Made by a program: the position numbers and the translations under genes
Assembly (NCBI RefSeq): GCF_019084545.1
Contig: NZ_JAHREP010000003.1
Span: forward strand, 62,001-126,000
Direction of reading: 5' to 3'
Length of the DNA: 64,000 bases
Source of the DNA: Marinobacterium ramblicola
Lineage (GTDB): Bacteria; Pseudomonadota; Gammaproteobacteria; Pseudomonadales; Balneatricaceae
The notes under the pieces: model-generated
Databases searched by the model: none
What the model saw: the letters and a program-made list of their open reading frames with translations, nothing else
Told to the model about the DNA's origin: nothing
In this document: positions 9,846-18,576 of the stretch, one piece after another
Numbering within the stretch: position 1 is the first letter of the stretch
Layout: the number at the start of each line of letters is the position of its first letter

Positions 9846-10651
9846 CCTTAAGCGACTGGATCCATGTCGTTCTGCTCGCCCTGATTCAGGGGCTGACCGA
9901 GTTCCTGCCGATCTCCAGCTCCGCCCATCTGATTCTGCCCTCTCGGCTGCTGGGCTGGCCCGATCAGGGGTTGGCGTTCGATGTCGGCGTACATGTCGGT
10001 ACTCTGGTGGCCGTCGTCATCTATTTCCGTACTGAAGTGAGTCGAATGTTCCTGGCATCGCTGGCTGTGATCGGTGGGCGTCAAAGCGAGGATGGTCGAC
10101 TGGGTTGGCTGGTGATTCTGGCGACGCTGCCGGCTCTGGTGTTTGGCGGTTTGTGCAGTACGCTGGTGGAGCATTACGGACGCTCTATCCTGGTGATCGC
10201 CGCGACCACGCTGATCTTCGGCGTTCTGTTGGGCTGGGCCGATATCAAGGGCACCCGCGTACGGCGCAACGAGTCGCTGGGAGTGCGCGATGCGCTGACC
10301 ATCGGCCTGGCTCAGGCGCTGGCGCTGATTCCCGGTACCTCGCGTTCGGGGATCACCATCACCGCTTCGCTGATGCTGGGCTTCGATCGGCAAAGCGCTG
10401 CGCGCTTCTCCTTCCTGCTGTCGATTCCGGTGATCGTTGCCGCCGGCAGCCTGAAATCACTGGAGTTGGTCCGCAGCGGCAGCGATACCCAGTGGGTGAT
10501 GGTGGGGATCGGCGCGATACTGGCGGCAGTCAGTGCGCTGGCCTGTATCTACCTGTTTCTGAAATGGCTCGACCGGGTCGGCATGATCCCATTTGTGCTC
10601 TACCGTCTGCTACTGGGGTTTGCCCTGCTTGGGGTCTGGTTTGTCAGCTGA
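9842..10651 (+). CDS. uppP: Undecaprenyl-diphosphate phosphatase
   Basis: Integral membrane BacA/UppP enzyme that dephosphorylates C55-PP to recycle the cell-wall lipid carrier; overproduction gives bacitracin resistance in relatives. 269 residues and mostly hydrophobic. Both catalytic regions are intact: [10 protein letters not shown] (residues 20-29) and PGTSRSG (164-170). I chose GTG 9842, inside the tsaB stop (GTGA) with GAGGG upstream; ATG 9821 is in frame but would overlap tsaB by 25 bases. Confidence 0.95.
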   Translation: MTLSDWIHVVLLALIQGLTEFLPISSSAHLILPSRLLGWPDQGLAFDVGVHVGTLVAVVIYFRTEVSRMFLASLAVIGGRQSEDGRLGWLVILATLPALVFGGLCSTLVEHYGRSILVIAATTLIFGVLLGWADIKGTRVRRNESLGVRDALTIGLAQALALIPGTSRSGITITASLMLGFDRQSAARFSFLLSIPVIVAAGSLKSLELVRSGSDTQWVMVGIGAILAAVSALACIYLFLKWLDRVGMIPFVLYRLLLGFALLGVWFVS

Positions 10652-11456
10652 GCATTCAGCTGGAGGGGCCGTCACGGCGCTGGCCGTCGCCGCTACGGTA
10701 CCGGAGCTGATCGACACTGCGCGTCAGCTTGCCCGGTCGCTTGAACTGCCGTTCGTGGACGTGCCGGATCTCGAATTCAGCGCGATCGAACAGTACCTGC
10801 TTTGTACCCCCGAGGCGCTGGTGTTGCAGCAGACAGGGCGTAAACGCCCCGGGCCTGTGTTGGCTGACTTCGTCAGCGGCGCGGTGGCCCATCGTCGCCA
10901 GTATGGCGGAGGCAAGGGGCAGATGATCGCCAAAGCCTGTGGCATCAAGGGCTCGTTAAGGCCCGGTATTGCCGATGTGACCGCGGGCCTGGGTCGTGAT
11001 GCCTTTGTGTTGGCGACCCTGGGGTGCGAGGTGTCACTGGTGGAGCGCTCACCCGTGGTGCATGCTCTGCTCGCCGATGGTCTGGCGCGTGCCGCCCATA
11101 GCGAAGTAGCCGATATCATCGCGCGCATGCATCTGTTCGCCGGCGATGCCAACGAGTGGTTGCGCTCTCTGAGCGACGACCAGCGTCCCCAGGTGATTCA
11201 TCTCGATCCGATGTTTCCGCACAGCGATAAGTCGGCTCTGGTCAAAAAGGAGATGCTGGCGTTTCGCGATCTGGTCGGTGCCGACGACGATCAGGCCGAA
11301 CTGCTCGCGGTGGCACTCGAGGTCGCGCGCAACCGTGTTGTCGTGAAGCGTCCACGCAAGGCGCCCGCCATTGAAGGGCCGCAACCCTCCTATAGTCTCG
11401 AGGGCAAGTCTGGCCGCTATGATATCTATGCCTTGCGGCGTCTGGACGACACTTGA
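10641..11456 (+). CDS. rsmJ: 16S rRNA (guanine-1516-N2) methyltransferase
   Basis: SAM-dependent methylation of G1516 in 16S rRNA. The family's sequence blocks are clear: [19 protein letters not shown], the SAM-binding [13 protein letters not shown] and the active-site loop [19 protein letters not shown], then [11 protein letters not shown] near the end. The start is not settled: TTG 10641 overlaps the uppP stop; ATG 10593 overlaps uppP by 59 bases; a strong GGAGGGG at 10662-10668 points to a possible CTG 10680 start. Length from 10641 is 271 (E. coli 250), so a later start is possible. Confidence 0.92.
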   Translation: MSAEHSAGGAVTALAVAATVPELIDTARQLARSLELPFVDVPDLEFSAIEQYLLCTPEALVLQQTGRKRPGPVLADFVSGAVAHRRQYGGGKGQMIAKACGIKGSLRPGIADVTAGLGRDAFVLATLGCEVSLVERSPVVHALLADGLARAAHSEVADIIARMHLFAGDANEWLRSLSDDQRPQVIHLDPMFPHSDKSALVKKEMLAFRDLVGADDDQAELLAVALEVARNRVVVKRPRKAPAIEGPQPSYSLEGKSGRYDIYALRRLDDT

Positions 11457-11497
11457 ATTTGACGCTTTCAGTATCGACGCATCTCAATCGACAGCGG

Positions 11498-13264
11498 CTA
11501 GTGCCGCTGTAACCAGCGCTCCGCTTCCTGCAGCAGTACCGCGGGCAGCAGCTTCTGTCCGGTGCGAATGAGCGGTGTCAGATCCCGAGAAACCTGCACC
11601 ACACCCTGTTCCCGTTTCAATAACCCATCACGATCCAGCTGCTTGAGCAGCGGGCCGAGCTGGCGTTTGTCCGCATAATCCGGTGCCTGGTAGCCGTACC
11701 AGAGGTGGATATGGCCAGCCAGTTGACTGACCAGCTCGAGCAGTTGCGACTCCTCGATGCGCGGTTGCTGCTGGAGCACGGTTATCAACAGGTATTGCCG
11801 CAACAGTACCGGCTCGGCCAGGCGGATCAAGGTCAGTGCCAGCGGATGCCCCGTTATCCGCAGGTGAGTGCTCGCGTCGGCCAGCAGGCCCAGCTCAACC
11901 AGTCGACTGCGCAGGGAGGTCGCAGCGCTGTTCTGCAGGTAGTGCTCCGGAATATGCAGTTCGGCGTTCAGGTAGGGCAGCAGGGCACGCAGCAGACGGG
12001 TGACGGTGGATTTGCTCGGGGAGTCCAGGTGTGCAACCAGCAGTAGCATGATCCCGGGCAGGATCAGCGCGTGTGACAGGCTGTTGCGATAGAAACAGAG
12101 TCCAGCCGCCTGCTGGCCGGTCAGGATCAGTTGCTGCCCTGTGGCGCTGATCTGGCGGCGTCGGATCGCGTCGGCGACGATCTCCTCGGCCGGCGGATCC
12201 GGTTGTGGCAGCGCGACCCCCAGCGCCTTGAGCAGCTCGCTTAGTCGGGATAGCTGACGAACCAGATCCGCTCTCGGTAGCGCCGCCTCAACCCTGCCCG
12301 GCAGCAGGCAGGCCAGCCTGGCCATCGGTGTGGCAATGCTGGCGGCGTTGCTTCGCTGCAGCAGGCGCCTGCCGATCTGCTCTGCCGGTGCAGGCTTGTC
12401 TCCGGGTTCGAGCAACAGGGGCTCGCCGACGCTGAGGTAGGCACCGCCGCCGCGACGCAGCAGGTTGCTCAGGGCGCCGATGGCTCCGGCCAGGCTTTCC
12501 GGCTTCTTGGGTTGGCCGCCCAGTTCACGCAGGTACTGGCTGTTTTCGAGGCAGAGATCGTAGTTGATCGAGACAGGAATCAGTGCCAGCGGTTTGGTGC
12601 ACTGCGCTTGCCAAGTATCGAGAGTCATCCCGAGCAGACCGCAACGGGCGGGCAATAGCCGACCGGTACGGCTGCGGCCGCCTTCGATGAAAAATTCGAA
12701 CGGTATCTCGCCCTGCAGTAGATGGCCGAGATAGCGGCGGAAAAGCTGGGTGTAGAGCGGGTCGTCGAGGAAGCGGCGGCGCATGAAAACAGCACCGCCG
12801 CGTCTTAGAACGGGGCCAATCAGCGGCAGGTTGAGGTTGTCACCGGCGGCAACCTGGGGCAGTGCCAACCGCTCCCGATAGAGCGCCCAGGAGATCAGCA
12901 GATAATCGATATGGCTGCGATGGTTGGGCAGGTATACCAGCTGGTGGGTGCGGCTGAGGCTGTGCAGGGCGCTCAGCCCGCGCAGTTCGATACGGGGATA
13001 CAGATGGTGCAGTAACAGGCTGAACAGGGGGTAAAGACGCTCAACCACTGAGGGTGAATAGTCGGCACAGAGCGTATTGAGCTGCTTCAGCGCCTCGCTC
13101 TCGACGCTGAGCAGCGGTGTATCACTCTGTTCGGCCTGTCGGTGGATCTGCTGCTGAACCTGCTCGTCCGCCAGCAGCAGGTGTATCAGGCGGCGGCGTG
13201 CCGAACTTTCCAGCACGCTGCCGTCCAGCAATCGCTTCAGTTTGTCGAAGTACACGCGGGCCAT
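11498..13264 (-). CDS. Short PlsB-like glycerol-3-phosphate acyltransferase
   Basis: Resembles PlsB, which adds the first acyl chain to sn-glycerol 3-phosphate at the inner membrane. Acyltransferase block I NHRSHID is at residues 114-120, followed by PlsB-like AAGDNLNLPLIGPVLRRGG and the substrate block FIEGGRSRTGRLL (near 195); a downstream block ends in YLSVGEPL. It is 588 residues, whereas canonical PlsB is about 800: block I sits some 190 residues earlier than in E. coli PlsB (306), so the N-terminal domain is absent. The ends look natural (good frame, slyX just upstream), so I read it as a compact paralogue, not a broken gene. Whether it is the cell's main GPAT is unknown. Confidence 0.82.
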   Translation of the reverse strand: MARVYFDKLKRLLDGSVLESSARRRLIHLLLADEQVQQQIHRQAEQSDTPLLSVESEALKQLNTLCADYSPSVVERLYPLFSLLLHHLYPRIELRGLSALHSLSRTHQLVYLPNHRSHIDYLLISWALYRERLALPQVAAGDNLNLPLIGPVLRRGGAVFMRRRFLDDPLYTQLFRRYLGHLLQGEIPFEFFIEGGRSRTGRLLPARCGLLGMTLDTWQAQCTKPLALIPVSINYDLCLENSQYLRELGGQPKKPESLAGAIGALSNLLRRGGGAYLSVGEPLLLEPGDKPAPAEQIGRRLLQRSNAASIATPMARLACLLPGRVEAALPRADLVRQLSRLSELLKALGVALPQPDPPAEEIVADAIRRRQISATGQQLILTGQQAAGLCFYRNSLSHALILPGIMLLLVAHLDSPSKSTVTRLLRALLPYLNAELHIPEHYLQNSAATSLRSRLVELGLLADASTHLRITGHPLALTLIRLAEPVLLRQYLLITVLQQQPRIEESQLLELVSQLAGHIHLWYGYQAPDYADKRQLGPLLKQLDRDGLLKREQGVVQVSRDLTPLIRTGQKLLPAVLLQEAERWLQRH

Positions 13265-13275
13265 CGGCTCCCGGC

Positions 13276-13473
13276 TCAGTAATGGGGGGGCGGCGCCTGA
13301 TCGTCGGGTTCGATACCGGTCTCTTTGATCTCGCTGTTCAGTATCTGCACCATCCGGGTGAGGCGCTCGATATCCCGCTCCTGACGGGCGACCACCTCGC
13401 TCAGTTTGTCGATCGCGTCTTCCTGAAACGCCACGCGGGATTCTAGCTCCGTCACTTGCTCTTCAACCGACAT
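13276..13473 (-). CDS. slyX: SlyX family protein
   Basis: 65-residue protein of unknown biochemical role, almost wholly a heptad coiled coil (residues 1-50: VEEQVTELESRVAFQEDAI and onward) with the family's terminal PPPHY. It lies 11 bases upstream of the PlsB-like gene on the same strand, so they probably form a two-gene unit. The AGGAG ribosome site before the ATG is good. Confidence 0.9.
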   Translation of the reverse strand: MSVEEQVTELESRVAFQEDAIDKLSEVVARQERDIERLTRMVQILNSEIKETGIEPDDQAPPPHY

Positions 13474-13794
13474 GGGAATCTCCTGTGGTGAATGTTTATT
13501 GCTGTAACTGTTTATACGCTCAAGGCTTCTAACCTTGTACTACGCTGAAGGCTCTAACCGTTTGTATGCTTAAGCAAGCATAGACTCGCTTCGCGGCACT
13601 GAACACCCTCCGCCGACTATCGCTGCCCGCGATCAACAGGAACGGCCAGTAGGTCGACTTATTCAGTATAAGTTGTTGAAAAAATATGGCTAATGCGTTA
13701 TATCTCGTCGGTTAACCGCACCGGTGAAAGTGTGGTCATTTCATTTTGCAACTTTACAACTTTTCAACATTACAGAAGAAGAGAAATTGAATAG
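13474..13794 (+). promoter_or_regulatory. 321-base non-coding gap with candidate promoter for the CSD gene
   Basis: AT-richer than its surroundings, with no convincing reading frame. TTGAAA (13676-13681), a 17-base spacer and TATATC (13699-13704) make a plausible sigma-70 promoter, leaving a 5' leader of about 85 bases before the ATG at 13795. A long structured leader is common for cold-shock genes, but I could not fold it. Short related phrases (GCTCAAGGCTTCTAACC / GCTGAAGGCTCTAACC) recur at about 13518 and 13545. Confidence 0.4.
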
Positions 13795-14247
13795 ATGAGT
13801 GGTATTCAGGTATTTAAAAGTATTGTGCTCAGTGCCATCGCCGCAGTAGCTATTCCATCGGTACTGTCTCAGGTAGCCGGCGCAGAGATACAGCTTAGTG
13901 CGGTAGTGCTCGGTGTGACCTTCGTTATCGTGTTGGCGGCAACTCTGATCGCTGCCTTGGGCCAGTCGGCCTCGGCCCCTCGGCGTGCCTCCTCCCGTTC
14001 TTCCGTGGAGGATGACGAAGAGGAGTTGGAAAACGATGATCGTGAGGAGGGTACGGTCAAGTGGTTCAACGTGTCCAAGGGGTTTGGCTTCATTACGCGT
14101 TCCAACGGCGACGATGTCTTCGTTCACTTCCGTAATATCCGCGGTCGCGGTCACCGTTCCCTGACCGAGGGGCAGCGTGTGCGTTTCAACGTGCATCAGA
14201 GCGATAAGGGTCTGCAGGCCGAGGATGTCTCCATCCTGCGCAGCTAA
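13795..14247 (+). CDS. Membrane-anchored cold-shock-domain protein
   Basis: 150 residues in three parts. Residues 8-25 and 35-56 are two hydrophobic helices; 60-85 is a Ser/Arg then strongly acidic linker ([15 protein letters not shown]); 86-150 is a complete cold-shock domain with RNP1 KGFGFI (95-100) and RNP2 DVFVHF (107-112). The nucleic-acid-binding surface is therefore intact but tethered to the inner membrane. Such fusions occur in marine gammaproteobacteria, but I do not know a proven role. It is a single gene with its own terminator, followed convergently by the flavin reductase. Ribosome site AGAAGAGAA lies upstream. Confidence 0.85.
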   Translation: MSGIQVFKSIVLSAIAAVAIPSVLSQVAGAEIQLSAVVLGVTFVIVLAATLIAALGQSASAPRRASSRSSVEDDEEELENDDREEGTVKWFNVSKGFGFITRSNGDDVFVHFRNIRGRGHRSLTEGQRVRFNVHQSDKGLQAEDVSILRS

Positions 14248-14265
14248 GCGGGTCGGCAGCAGATG

Positions 14266-14297
14266 AAAACGGGAGCTCAGGCTCCCGTTTTACGTTT
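14266..14297 (+). terminator. Rho-independent terminator of the CSD gene
   Basis: Perfect 11-bp stem AAAACGGGAGC / GCTCCCGTTTT (14266-14276, 14281-14291) with loop TCAG, 19 bases after the stop codon. The A/T flanks make it usable in both directions, so it may also serve the convergent flavin-reductase gene. Confidence 0.85.
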
Positions 14298-14346
14298 GAC
14301 TACCGGTGTCAGGGCGGAGCATATCGCTTTGCAGCCGGGTGAGCGG

Positions 14347-15282
14347 TCAGGCGTTGCGGATAATCCGGTTCAGAATCTCCTTGAACTGTTCAATCTGGTC
14401 GCTGCTGTAATCGGCAAATACCTGACTCTGCTCCTGCTCCGATAGCGCCCAGTACTCCCTGGCCCGTTTTCGCCCCTGTTCGGTCAGGCAGAAGCCTGGG
14501 CCGGCGTCACAGACAAGGCCCGAACTCTTTAGATTATCCAGTGCTTCGCGGATCTCGGAGCCGGGCAAGGCCGAGTCGAGTGCCAGGGCGTTGGTATCGG
14601 CGCCGGGGCGTGAGCTGAGCAGAATCAGCAGGCGCGCTTCGCTGACACTCAGTCCCAGCGACTGCTGTTTGGGCAGGTAGGCGCTTTGATAGGCATTGAC
14701 CGCCTGTAGCATCAGATAGAGCAGGTTGTTGGCCAGCCGTCCCTGCAGGGCCTCATCCTCCGGGGTGCTTTCCGGTCGTTGCGCCACTCTCGGATGGGGC
14801 ATCACCAATGAATACGCGCCCTGATGGTAGAGCAGCGGGGCGCGACCGAAATCGTCGAACGCAAGCACCCGTCCAAGCAGTATCCAGTGGTCCCCCGCGT
14901 CGATCGTCTGGTGTAGTTTGCACTGGAAGTTGGCGGCACACTCCTTGAGTAGAGGCGCCCTGCCCATCCCCTCGCTGAACTCGATACCGTTAAACTTGTC
15001 CTTTTGAGGACGGGCGAACTGGTTGGAAAGATCTAGTTGATCCGCCGCCAGCACGTTGATCGCGAAGTGCCCGGCGTTGCGAATCAACTCCATGCTGTCT
15101 GCCGAGCGTTTGTCCAGACTCCACAGAATCAGTGGCGGATTGAGGGATACGGAGTTGAAGCTGTTGACGGTCAAGCCTATGCGTTCACCCTTGGCGTTCT
15201 GTGCAGTGACCACCGTGATTCCGGTGGCGAAGTTACCCAGTGCGCGACGGAAGGCATGGGGATCCAGCGTTACTTCACTCAT
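14347..15282 (-). CDS. Flavin reductase with C-terminal winged-helix domain
   Basis: Residues about 8-165 form an FMN-binding split-barrel flavin reductase (FRNFATGITVVTA-type start, GLTVNSFNSVSLNPPLILW), which supplies reduced flavin to a partner monooxygenase. Residues about 195-310 resemble a MarR-like winged helix (LGLSVSEARLLILLSSRPG). This architecture matches the reductase C1 of two-component p-hydroxyphenylacetate hydroxylases, where the MarR-like tail senses the aromatic substrate; that function is inferred, as no oxygenase gene is next to it. Start chosen at ATG 15282 (AGGAG seven bases upstream) over an in-frame ATG 78 bases earlier. Length 311. Confidence 0.85.
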   Translation of the reverse strand: MSEVTLDPHAFRRALGNFATGITVVTAQNAKGERIGLTVNSFNSVSLNPPLILWSLDKRSADSMELIRNAGHFAINVLAADQLDLSNQFARPQKDKFNGIEFSEGMGRAPLLKECAANFQCKLHQTIDAGDHWILLGRVLAFDDFGRAPLLYHQGAYSLVMPHPRVAQRPESTPEDEALQGRLANNLLYLMLQAVNAYQSAYLPKQQSLGLSVSEARLLILLSSRPGADTNALALDSALPGSEIREALDNLKSSGLVCDAGPGFCLTEQGRKRAREYWALSEQEQSQVFADYSSDQIEQFKEILNRIIRNA

Positions 15283-15427
15283 CTGCTCACTCCTGTTCAG
15301 GGGCTGAGATTGTGTAGGTGCACCTGTGGTGTTGTTGGCTGTTTCTCTTCGACAGTTCACCCTGTTTATTGAACAATAGCATCAGCCGTCGGGAAACACA
15401 GATCGGAGGAACCATGGAGATAAGGTT

Positions 15428-16162
15428 TTGAGAAGGGTTGGAAAAGTCTATAGCGGCGCATTACTGGCGCTGCTCATCTCTACCGCCGGCGTGGAGGCCG
15501 CGCCGGTAGAACAGGCGTGCGCGCGTGCGGTGTTGGAGCAAAATGCGGGTGCGGATCTGGCTTATCGTGTCGGCTGGAAGGGGCTGTCGCTCGACAGTAC
15601 ACGCCGTATCGAACGTCTCGACGATGGCGGCTGGCAGGCCGTGAACCGCTCAAGTCTGCTGTTTATGGGGATAGAGGAGAGCAGCCGCTTTCGTCTCGAT
15701 ACCGGTCGGATCGAAAGCCTGAGCTACGACTATCAGCGCAAGGGGATGAGCAACAAGCACGATCTCAAGCTCGAGTTCACGCCAGGGCAGGGTTACCGTG
15801 CCATCTCGCCCAAGGGTGTCGGCAATATCGCGCATGAGGCGGCGCTGTTCGATCTGCTCAGCCACCAGTTGCAGCTGCGTATCGACCTGGCCTGTTCGGC
15901 GCCTCGTGACGAGTACGCCTATGCCGTAGCGCGGCGTAACCGGGTCAGTGAGTATCGCTATCGCCGTATCGGTGAGGAGCGGGTACAGACGCCGGCGGGG
16001 GAATTCACTGCCGTGCGCCTGGAGCGGGGCGAGCCTGGCGACAAGTTCAATCAGGTCTGGCTGGCGCCGGAACTCGGCTATCTGATCGTCAAACTGGTGC
16101 ACCAGGAGGAGGATGACGACAAGGCCGAGCTGGTGCTGGTGAAAAAGCCGGCCGATAAGTGA
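15428..16162 (+). CDS. DUF3108 periplasmic protein
   Basis: 244 residues with a signal peptide (VYSGALLALLISTAGVEAAP). The remainder fits the DUF3108 beta-rich fold (YRVGWKGLSLDSTRRIERL near the start, GEFTAVRLERGEPG and the LAPELGYLIVKL strand near the end), a family of envelope proteins of unknown role. The start is TTG 15428 with GGAG eight bases upstream; no ATG is in frame early enough to keep the signal. It converges on argO with an 8-base gap. Confidence 0.75.
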   Translation: MRRVGKVYSGALLALLISTAGVEAAPVEQACARAVLEQNAGADLAYRVGWKGLSLDSTRRIERLDDGGWQAVNRSSLLFMGIEESSRFRLDTGRIESLSYDYQRKGMSNKHDLKLEFTPGQGYRAISPKGVGNIAHEAALFDLLSHQLQLRIDLACSAPRDEYAYAVARRNRVSEYRYRRIGEERVQTPAGEFTAVRLERGEPGDKFNQVWLAPELGYLIVKLVHQEEDDDKAELVLVKKPADK

Positions 16163-16169
16163 GGCTGGT

Positions 16170-16796
16170 TTAACCAGCGCTCAGCAGACCGATCGCGATG
16201 GTCCACATCATCGCGCAGATCAGGCCATCCAGTACGCGCCAGGCCATCGGCTTGCGAAACAGGGGTTCCAGCCAGCGGGCGCCGGCGCACAGACCGGTAA
16301 ACCAGATCGCCGAGAAGCTGATCGCGCCGACGGCGAACCAGACACGCAAGTCGGGCTCGTACTGGCCTCCGATACTGCCGATCAACACCACCGTATCGAT
16401 ATAGGCGTGGGGGTTGAGCAGGGTCACTGCTGCGGTGGTGATCAGCGCCTTGCGCAGCGTGGCGACCTGAGCGCCACCGGCTTCCAGGCTATTGCTTCCG
16501 AACGCACGACGGGCGGCGCCGAAACCGAACCAGAGCAGAAACAGGCCCCCGCCCCAGCGGGCGCAGGTCAGCAGCAGCTCCGACTGGCTGATCAATACCC
16601 CCAGTCCGGCCACCCCCAGACCGATCAGCAGACCATCGAACAGGATGCAGAGCAGGGCAATCGGCCAGTGAAACTGGCGCCTGAGGCTCTGGGTCAGCAG
16701 AAAGGCGTTTTGCGCACCGATCGCCATGATCAGCCCGGCGGAGGTTGCCAGCCCCTTGCTCCAGGCCAGCCATTCAAGTGACAGTATCGGCAACAT
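16170..16796 (-). CDS. argO: LysE/ArgO-type basic amino acid exporter
   Basis: Inner-membrane exporter of arginine (and probably lysine or canavanine). 208 residues and about six hydrophobic helices; AIGAQNAFLL near the N-terminus and TLLNPHAYIDTVVL in the middle are diagnostic of the LysE/ArgO branch. Start taken at ATG 16796, because AGGAG lies seven bases before it; an ATG six codons earlier has no site. It is divergent from an ArgP-type regulator, the same pairing as in other proteobacteria. Confidence 0.92.
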   Translation of the reverse strand: MLPILSLEWLAWSKGLATSAGLIMAIGAQNAFLLTQSLRRQFHWPIALLCILFDGLLIGLGVAGLGVLISQSELLLTCARWGGGLFLLWFGFGAARRAFGSNSLEAGGAQVATLRKALITTAAVTLLNPHAYIDTVVLIGSIGGQYEPDLRVWFAVGAISFSAIWFTGLCAGARWLEPLFRKPMAWRVLDGLICAMMWTIAIGLLSAG

Positions 16797-16925
16797 ATGG
16801 AAACTCCTATACAACGCTGTGACCCGCGTCGATCTGCGGGCCGGATGAACGATGGAGGCGATGTTGCAGTTCCTGCTGTCGTAAGTAAAACTAATGTTTT
16901 TAATATCTGATTAGAGAAATTAATT

Positions 16926-17849
16926 TTGCTCGATATGCGGCAGCTGGCGGCACTGAGTGCCGTGATCGAAGAGGGCAGTTTTGAACGCGCCGCGCAGCGG
17001 CTGCATGTGACCCAGTCGGCGGTGTCGCAGCGGGTCAAGCAGTTGGAGGAGCGCCTGGGTCAGACCCTGGTGGTGCGTACCCTGCCGATCCATGCCACCG
17101 AGGCGGGGCAGCAAGTGCTCAAACATTTTCGGCAGATCAGCCTGCTCGAGCAGGAGCTAAGGGCCGGACTGTCGCAGCGGGATGCGCGCGGTTTTACACG
17201 GGTGTCGATCGGCGTCAACGCCGACAGCCTGGAGACCTGGTTTCCCGATGCGCTGTCGCACCTGGTGCAGCATGAGCAGCTGCTGATGGATCTGAAGGTG
17301 GAGGATCAGGATGCCACCCAGCAGCTGCTCAAGGATGGTGAGGTGATCGGCTGTATCAGCTCCAGCCCCAAGGCGATGCCGGGGTGCCTGTGTGTGCCGC
17401 TGGGGGTGATCCCCTACCGCTGCCTGGCCAGTGCAGCCTACCTTGAGCGCTATTTTCCTCATGGCGTGACGGCAGAGGCGTTCCGCCGCGCCCCGGTGGC
17501 CGAGTTCAGCCACAAGGATCAGTTGCAGAACCGCTACCTACAGCAGTTTTTCGGTATCGGTCCGCACGAATACCCGCGCCATCGTATCCCCTCGTCGACG
17601 GCGTTCTGTGACATGATCGTGCGTGGGCTGGCCTGCGGCATGGTACCGGAGCAGCAGGGCGCCCCCCTGATCGCCAGTGGCGCGGTGCAGGAGATGACGC
17701 CGGGGCGCTACCTGGCGGTACCCTTGTACTGGCACGTATGGAATCTCAGTTCAAACTTGGTACGTCGACTGACCGACGAGTTGGTGGCCGAGGCGGCGCG
17801 CCAGTTGGACCCCTTCGATGTCCATCCTCGTCTGACGCACCCTGGATAA
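16926..17849 (+). CDS. argP: LysR-type regulator ArgP
   Basis: LysR-family activator responding to arginine and lysine, expected to control argO. 307 residues. The N-terminal HTH (FERAAQRLHVTQSAVSQRVKQ) and following dimer helix closely match ArgP/IciA; the C-terminal two-lobed effector domain is complete. The start is TTG 16926 or ATG 16935, three codons apart; GAGAAA suits the TTG. The 129-base AT-rich gap between it and argO must hold both promoters. Its stop is 15 bases from the convergent LysE-family gene. Confidence 0.92.
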   Translation: MLDMRQLAALSAVIEEGSFERAAQRLHVTQSAVSQRVKQLEERLGQTLVVRTLPIHATEAGQQVLKHFRQISLLEQELRAGLSQRDARGFTRVSIGVNADSLETWFPDALSHLVQHEQLLMDLKVEDQDATQQLLKDGEVIGCISSSPKAMPGCLCVPLGVIPYRCLASAAYLERYFPHGVTAEAFRRAPVAEFSHKDQLQNRYLQQFFGIGPHEYPRHRIPSSTAFCDMIVRGLACGMVPEQQGAPLIASGAVQEMTPGRYLAVPLYWHVWNLSSNLVRRLTDELVAEAARQLDPFDVHPRLTHPG

Positions 17850-17864
17850 GGCCGGTTGCCGGGC

Positions 17865-18464
17865 TCATCCCAGACCGAGTTTGATCCCCAGGGCGATCAT
17901 CGCGCCGCCGATGCAGCGTTCCACACAGCTGCGCACCTGCTGCAGTCGCTGCTGGATAGCGGGGCGGCTGAGCAGTGTCAGCAGCAGCGTGAACCAGGTC
18001 ACCTCCGCCAGGGCGGGCGTGACGACATAGAGCAGCTGCATCGCCAGCGGCTGCCCGGGGCCCAGCACCTGGGCGAAGATGGCGACGAAGTAGATCAACA
18101 CCTTGGGGTTGAACAGGCTGATCAGCAGGCCGCTCAGAAACGGCGATGAGATCGAGCTGTTGCGAGTCGAGGCGCTTTCCTTGTGGTTGCGTTTGAGCAG
18201 TTGGTGCAAGCCGAGCAGCAGCAGGTAACCGGCACCGAACCAGCGCGTAACCTCGAACAGGGCCGGGTGTTGCTGGATCAGGGCGGTGATCCCCAGCAGC
18301 GACAGAGTGCCGTGTATGAACAGTGCGCAGGCCAGGCCCAGTACGGTCAGAGCGCCGTCGCGACGGCAGCCGTGCAGGGTGTTGCGCAATACGATCGCGA
18401 GGTTGGCGCCGGGTAGCATCGCCCCGCCCAGGGTAATGATCAGGAACAGCAGCCACTCCAGCAT
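17865..18464 (-). CDS. LysE/RhtB-family amino acid exporter
   Basis: 199 residues with five to six hydrophobic segments. MLPGANLAIVLRNTLHGCRR near residue 15 and ISLFNPKVLIYFVAIFAQVLG near 110 mark the RhtB (LysE) superfamily. Substrate unknown: relatives export threonine, homoserine, leucine or other small amino acids. It is the second LysE-superfamily member within 2 kb, but its sequence is of a different branch from argO, so not a recent duplicate. Confidence 0.85.
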   Translation of the reverse strand: MLEWLLFLIITLGGAMLPGANLAIVLRNTLHGCRRDGALTVLGLACALFIHGTLSLLGITALIQQHPALFEVTRWFGAGYLLLLGLHQLLKRNHKESASTRNSSISSPFLSGLLISLFNPKVLIYFVAIFAQVLGPGQPLAMQLLYVVTPALAEVTWFTLLLTLLSRPAIQQRLQQVRSCVERCIGGAMIALGIKLGLG

Positions 18465-18576
18465 TTGGTTGCCTCGTTGTCGACTTTTCGAAATAGCTTC
18501 AGATGATGTCGACGAGTCTAAGAAGGTGCTGCAGTGCTGGCCAATCGCCAGTTTTCATACGGGTTATCAGTAAAAG

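Noticed and set aside
13474-13794. tRNA or small-RNA gene in the gap upstream of the cold-shock gene
   Set aside because: No cloverleaf, no terminator, only a weak promoter and loose short repeats.
16170-18464. Two LysE-superfamily exporters as a recent tandem duplication around argP
   Set aside because: Their sequences belong to different branches (ArgO versus RhtB) with different signature blocks.
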